A DNA stretch of 39,193 nucleotides, taken from the NCBI GenBank assembly GCA_937904325.1, contig CALGTK010000135.1, positions 1 to 39,193 on the forward strand. The letters run 5' to 3'. Position numbers and translations under genes: made by a program. The DNA comes from an uncultured Planctomyces sp. (lineage in GTDB: Bacteria > Planctomycetota > Planctomycetia > Planctomycetales > Planctomycetaceae). Each line of letters begins with the position of its first letter. Position 1 is the stretch's first letter. The notes below the pieces were generated by a model, which was given only the letters and a program-made list of their open reading frames with translations, was not told the DNA's origin and ran no database searches. Shown here one piece after another: positions 36,585 through 39,193 of this stretch.

Positions 36585-37355
36585 TTAGCTGAAAGCGATG
36601 AGACCGACTTCGCTGCAGTCGTTCAGCATCTCCATGAGCGACTCGTCGTCGAACGACGTAGTCAGATCGAGTTGCTTTTTCAAACTTGCGAGCCGGCACG
36701 GGCCGATTTCAGAAAGCGTCTGCACGAGGGCTCGGCCTTCCCGTTCAAGAATCACCGTTCGTACTTCGGTTTGAAATGCGAAGAATAAAACTTCAACACC
36801 GTCAGCCGGCGATTCTTCCTCACCGATCAACAGGCCAGTTTCGAACACGGCTCGAGTTCTCATTGGGTTGAGATGAATTCTTAAACCTTCGTTCGACTCA
36901 AGTTCTGAAACGAGTCGGTCGTTCAGACTGGCCAGTTCCTGGAACCTGACATGACCGAGACGGTTTCGTCGTCCTGCTTCTTCAACGGTGAACCGACTCT
37001 TGATGACCAGAATAAGATCCCGTTGCTCTGGAGTCAGCTTGATGACCGTCGGCAACCAGCGGACGAAGCGGTCCGTATCGCTGGTGCCGGTGTCGTACGC
37101 GGCGAGGGGAATTTCTCGGATGTACCGGCTGATCAGGCCGGGCAACTCTTCCATGGTCTCTGCAAACATGTCGAGCTGGTCGTTCAGTTTGTCGGCACGC
37201 TTGTCGAGATTTCCCGACGTAAACATCTCGACGAGACAGCACGACTGTCCCGCAGCAACGTCGCCGTGTACGACGCCGTTCTTTGCAACTGCCAGCGACG
37301 TGGCGATGCGCGAAAGTTGTTCCGTGTAATCTTTTAAGAGAGTGTTGTCACTCAT
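36585..37355 (-). CDS. putative MNIO partner protein
   Basis: I do not recognise this 256-residue protein by sequence. ATG 37355 overlaps the MNIO stop codon as ATGA, so translation of the two is coupled, as for known MNIO partner proteins (MbnC, TglI, BufC). It is soluble and mostly helical (1-150; DYTEQLSRIATSLAVAKNG, DKRADKLNDQLDMFAETMEE). It has a Cys pair at 39-40 (GQSCCLVEMF) and two further Cys at 220 and 247. The last 50 residues (ALVQTLSEIGPCRLASLKKQ onward) look like a winged helix, the fold type that often binds RiPP leaders. It shows no evident DUF2063 pattern. The role as leader-binding partner is inferred from position. Confidence 0.75.
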   Translation of the reverse strand: MSDNTLLKDYTEQLSRIATSLAVAKNGVVHGDVAAGQSCCLVEMFTSGNLDKRADKLNDQLDMFAETMEELPGLISRYIREIPLAAYDTGTSDTDRFVRWLPTVIKLTPEQRDLILVIKSRFTVEEAGRRNRLGHVRFQELASLNDRLVSELESNEGLRIHLNPMRTRAVFETGLLIGEEESPADGVEVLFFAFQTEVRTVILEREGRALVQTLSEIGPCRLASLKKQLDLTTSFDDESLMEMLNDCSEVGLIAFS

Positions 37356-38194
37356 GCTGACACCTCGGCCTGTTCTGCGATTTCGCGAACGCGGCGAATT
37401 TCTGATCGCCAACCGGCTTCGTCCGGGAAGTCCTGGTCGCGCTCGACGAAGACCGCATCCACTTTGCCACGGCCCTTCTCGAGCGAAAACCGATACAAAT
37501 CCCAGACCGTGTCGGGAATCGGTTCGGAGTGACTGTCGATGTACATTTTCGATCGTTCGTCGAAGAAGCCACCAGCCAGGTGCATTTGCACAGACTCGGC
37601 GTGCGGCATCACGGACTCGATGAATTCGTACGCGTCGAAATTAAAGTTCTGCGCGTTGGCGTAAACGTTGGTGACGTCGAGCAGCCAGCCGCAGCCCGTA
37701 CACTTCAGCATTTTCGAGACGAAGTCGGCTTCGGACATCGTGCCTTGAAATTCGAACATGTACGCGATCGTTTCAACGTAAAAGCGAGTGTCGCCAAGTC
37801 GCTTCTGAATGTGGTCGATGTTTCTGCAGGTTGCGGTTAACGCGGCTTCGGTCCACGGCGGCGGAGCGAAGTGCCCCATTTCAACGCCGTTGTCGCCGTT
37901 TCGAGTAAAGCCGAGATGATCGCTGACGGAAGATGCTCCGTTTTCGATGGCGATCGCTCGGAGGGCTTCGAGGTAGGTTTGATTCGGTGGTTCCGGGCTG
38001 GCGACAGAAAGTTTCAATGCGTGAACGCTGACATGGTCGATGTCCAGATCCTGAAGGTAGCGGTCGACTCGGAGTGGATCGTCGGCTCGTTCGAAGGTGA
38101 TTTCGGCGGCGTTGATCGCCGGGTCGTCCATGATTGGCCGATTCTGCTCGCGAATTGCATATCCGATGGCGGGGGTTGTGGCGGAATCGTGCAC
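37352..38194 (-). CDS. DUF692 multinuclear non-haem iron oxidase (MNIO)
   Basis: From GTG 38194, with AGGAG six bases upstream, the product is 280 residues, the normal DUF692 length. The TIM-barrel pattern runs from AIGYAIREQN at the start. Expected metal-ligand regions are present: VSVHALKLS (His58), SDHLGF (Asp92, His93), YVETIAY (Glu141), LLDVTNVYANAQNFNFD (Asp173, Asn176), QMHLAGG (His205), YIDSHSEPIPDTVW (Asp220, His222) and FVERDQDFP (Glu251, Asp253). The usual ENP(S)-type motif is ETI here. DUF692 enzymes use a di- or tri-iron centre to oxidise Cys (or Asp, Asn) in precursor peptides. The upstream Cys-rich peptide is the obvious substrate. The partner gene overlaps its stop. Confidence 0.93.
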   Translation of the reverse strand: MHDSATTPAIGYAIREQNRPIMDDPAINAAEITFERADDPLRVDRYLQDLDIDHVSVHALKLSVASPEPPNQTYLEALRAIAIENGASSVSDHLGFTRNGDNGVEMGHFAPPPWTEAALTATCRNIDHIQKRLGDTRFYVETIAYMFEFQGTMSEADFVSKMLKCTGCGWLLDVTNVYANAQNFNFDAYEFIESVMPHAESVQMHLAGGFFDERSKMYIDSHSEPIPDTVWDLYRFSLEKGRGKVDAVFVERDQDFPDEAGWRSEIRRVREIAEQAEVSA

Positions 38195-38260
38195 GGCTGG
38201 CTCCTGTCGAAATTCTGCTGACGGCTTAACAGGTCGAAGATACAAATCCAAAATCAACTG

Positions 38261-38294
38261 CCGTGCTGACAACCGGTGTCTGGTATCAGCCCGG
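38261..38294 (-). promoter_or_regulatory. imperfect hairpin between precursor and MNIO genes
   Basis: In the 123-base spacer the minus strand reads CCGGGCTGATACC, loop AGACACC, then GGTTGTCAGCACGG. It pairs as an imperfect stem with CCG/CGG, GCTGA/TCAGC and ACC/GGT helices. Without a T-run it could be a partial terminator or RNA-stability element, giving more precursor than enzyme mRNA. Confidence 0.4.
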
Positions 38295-38317
38295 CAGTCG
38301 GATTTCGAGTCGCCGAT

Positions 38318-38455
38318 TTACCAGCGACAACGACAGCAGCGACAGCAACGGCAGCAGCAACGGCTGGCGGCCGCTTTCTTTGCTCGTTCTGAAGTCCGCA
38401 GCGATTTAATTTCGCGAACGGCTCTCTGTCTTTTTTGAGTGGCTGAGTTCGTCAT
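38318..38455 (-). CDS. putative MNIO RiPP precursor peptide, Cys-rich core
   Basis: ATG 38455, preceded by GGAGAGGA, opens a 45-residue peptide. Residues 1-32 are hydrophilic and very basic (MTNSATQKRQRAVREIKSLR, then TSERAKKAAASR), with no signal peptide; this would be the leader. Residues 33-45 are CCCRCCRCCRCRW: eight Cys with single Arg spacers and a terminal Trp, the likely core. The gene is 123 bases upstream of the DUF692 gene on the same strand. The frame could be extended to 38545, but those codons precede the strong ribosome site. The core is encoded by a TGC/TGT/CGN-rich run, so a low-complexity artefact is the alternative. The peptide could bind metal, be oxidised to thiooxazole-type rings, or both. 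Confidence 0.72.
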   Translation of the reverse strand: MTNSATQKRQRAVREIKSLRTSERAKKAAASRCCCRCCRCCRCRW

Positions 38456-38854
38456 GGGGATTTCCTCTCCATCGTGCCTCAAGCTGACCAGTTTCTGTCT
38501 TCGCACCACACAGGGGCGGTCCGCTTGAGACGTCACCGTGTACAACGTCGACCAGAGAACACCTCAGCCGACATTCCGGAAAGCTCCGGATTTACGATGG
38601 TCCACAGAAGGCACGAGCGATGCCCGAATCACAGAAGAAATAAGCGTGAAACTTCCTAACTTGTTGTTGTCAAGTGAGTTGTCGAGTTCTCAGAAACTGC
38701 CCGGCGGTGAATCCATAGTGAACTGGTAGTTGTCAGAGCGACCACAGAGGCAGTCCGACTGACGACATTTCGAGTGGATTCCGGCGAGATTTTCTCCAAC
38801 GGCAACCGCACGCTGTTCGCGTCAGGAAACTTCGAGAGCTTGAGGCGACGGGTC

Positions 38855-38885
38855 TGCAGTGTCGCTGTAGTCCAGCGACACTGCA
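38855..38885. repeat. 13-bp perfect hairpin
   Basis: TGCAGTGTCGCTG, loop TAGTC and CAGCGACACTGCA pair perfectly. On the plus strand five A residues follow; on the minus strand T residues come before the stem, so it is not a standard terminator for either direction. It may be a short dispersed palindrome inserted between genes. Confidence 0.65.
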
Positions 38886-39120
38886 AAAACAGGGTAGTTC
38901 TGGATGGATACCACGTGTTGGGCCAGTAATGCGACTCAGGATTTGAGTTTACACGCTTCCAGGTTCTGACTATATGTTCGCGGCGTTGCATTCGGGCAGA
39001 GACTGCGCCTGTATCGTGTGCTGTGTCTGCCTGTTAATTCAGAGGCCCCTTTTTGAAATAAGGTCGCTGATTGGTTGGGCGAGGTTGTCTTTGGTGCAAC
39101 ACTCACTTGACTGCTCACAT

Positions 39121-39150
39121 CTGAGTGGCAACACGATGTGCCACCTGACG
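39121..39150. repeat. palindromic repeat related to the 27376 element
   Basis: GTGGCA (39125-39130) pairs with TGCCAC (39139-39144) around ACACGATG, and the element ends CCACCTGACG like the copy at 27376. The left arm has one mismatch (CTGAGTGG instead of CAGGTGG), so this copy has drifted. Confidence 0.6.
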
Positions 39151-39181
39151 CGAATATGAACAATTCCTGGAGGAAACTCTC

Positions 39182-39193
39182 GTGACTGAAGAA
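39182..39193 (+). CDS. start of a gene leaving the window (partial)
   Basis: GTG 39182 is preceded by TGGAGGAAACTCTC, a near-ideal ribosome site. Only four codons (VTEE) are visible, so nothing can be said about the product. It diverges from the MNIO cluster. Confidence 0.45.

Larger units (their letters stand above)
38456..39181. other. intergenic region upstream of the MNIO cluster
   Basis: About 725 bases separate the precursor gene from the divergent gene start at the right edge. The region contains a 13-bp hairpin (38855-38885), the palindromic repeat at 39121-39150, and presumably the cluster promoter. A TTGACA hexamer occurs on the minus strand about 220 bases before the precursor ATG, but no good -10 box is 17 bases away. 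A 111-codon minus frame (38656-38991) looks non-coding. Confidence 0.4.

Noticed and set aside
38318-38362. Low-complexity triplet run that reads Gln/Arg-rich on the plus strand
   Set aside because: The minus-strand reading has a start codon, a strong ribosome site, a leader without repeats and the correct position before an MNIO gene, so I treat it as coding for the Cys core, not as a bare repeat.
38656-38991. 111-codon minus-strand frame upstream of the precursor gene
   Set aside because: No ribosome site, no family pattern, Ser/Thr/Arg-rich composition of a chance frame, and a palindrome inside it.
1-39193. tRNA, rRNA, CRISPR array, insertion sequence or prophage
   Set aside because: No cloverleaf-like segment, rRNA core, regular spaced repeat, transposase or phage gene was recognised on either strand.

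Overview
The window looks like chromosomal DNA from a planctomycete (class Planctomycetia). The evidence is the density of families typical of that phylum: PSCyt1/DUF1549/DUF1553 and DUF1587/1592/1588/1585 cytochrome-like proteins paired with DUF1501 and DUF1552 proteins, a sulfatase, a ThuA-domain protein, a DUF1559 protein, many Tat or Sec signal peptides, frequent GTG starts and weak Shine-Dalgarno sites. No tRNA, rRNA, CRISPR array or insertion sequence was recognised.

Layout. 1-2049 (-): a GT-C-like polytopic membrane protein, running off the left edge. 2268-4137 (-): phytanoyl-CoA dioxygenase-like protein and quinolinate synthase NadA. 4205-4467 (-): an internally deleted SDR pseudogene. 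4631-6476 (+): SirB1-like transglutaminase-fold protein and a SenB-like (TIGR04348) glycosyltransferase. 6479-10409 (-): a PSCyt1/DUF1549/DUF1553 and DUF1501 pair. 10559-12096 (+): a stand-alone M41-like HExxH protein and a single-span membrane protein. 12187-15102 (-): a sulfatase fused to a PhoD-like phosphatase. 15526-26026 (+): a five-gene run, DUF1592-type / DUF1552 / PSCyt1-DUF1553 / DUF1501 / beta-propeller with two haem c motifs. 26180-26952 (-): Ssb and a small protein. 27454-33938 (+): WYL regulator, TrpS, ThuA-domain protein, a CXXCH plus alpha/beta-hydrolase protein and a secreted unknown protein. 33935-35470 (-): zinc-ribbon/acidic/DUF1559 membrane protein. 35555-38455 (-): a putative RiPP cluster. 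39182 (+): the start of a gene leaving the window.

The most interesting part is the right-hand minus-strand cluster. A 45-residue peptide with a very basic N-terminus and the C-terminal core CCCRCCRCCRCRW (38318-38455, strong Shine-Dalgarno site) lies upstream of a DUF692/MNIO family multinuclear iron oxidase gene (37352-38194). That gene overlaps by ATGA an unrecognised 256-residue partner gene (36585-37355), which is followed by an ABC-type six-helix transmembrane protein that lacks an ATPase (35555-36502). The order precursor, MNIO, partner, exporter-like protein is what a MNIO-modified peptide pathway should look like. The CC-R-CC-R core and the ATPase-less membrane protein do not match the MNIO pathways I know (methanobactin, 3-thiaglutamate, bufferin and Chr types).

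Other items worth a look are the sulfatase-PhoD fusion, the orphan SenB homologue, the SDR gene relic, a small reading frame with an in-frame UGA after trpS, and dispersed palindromic repeats.
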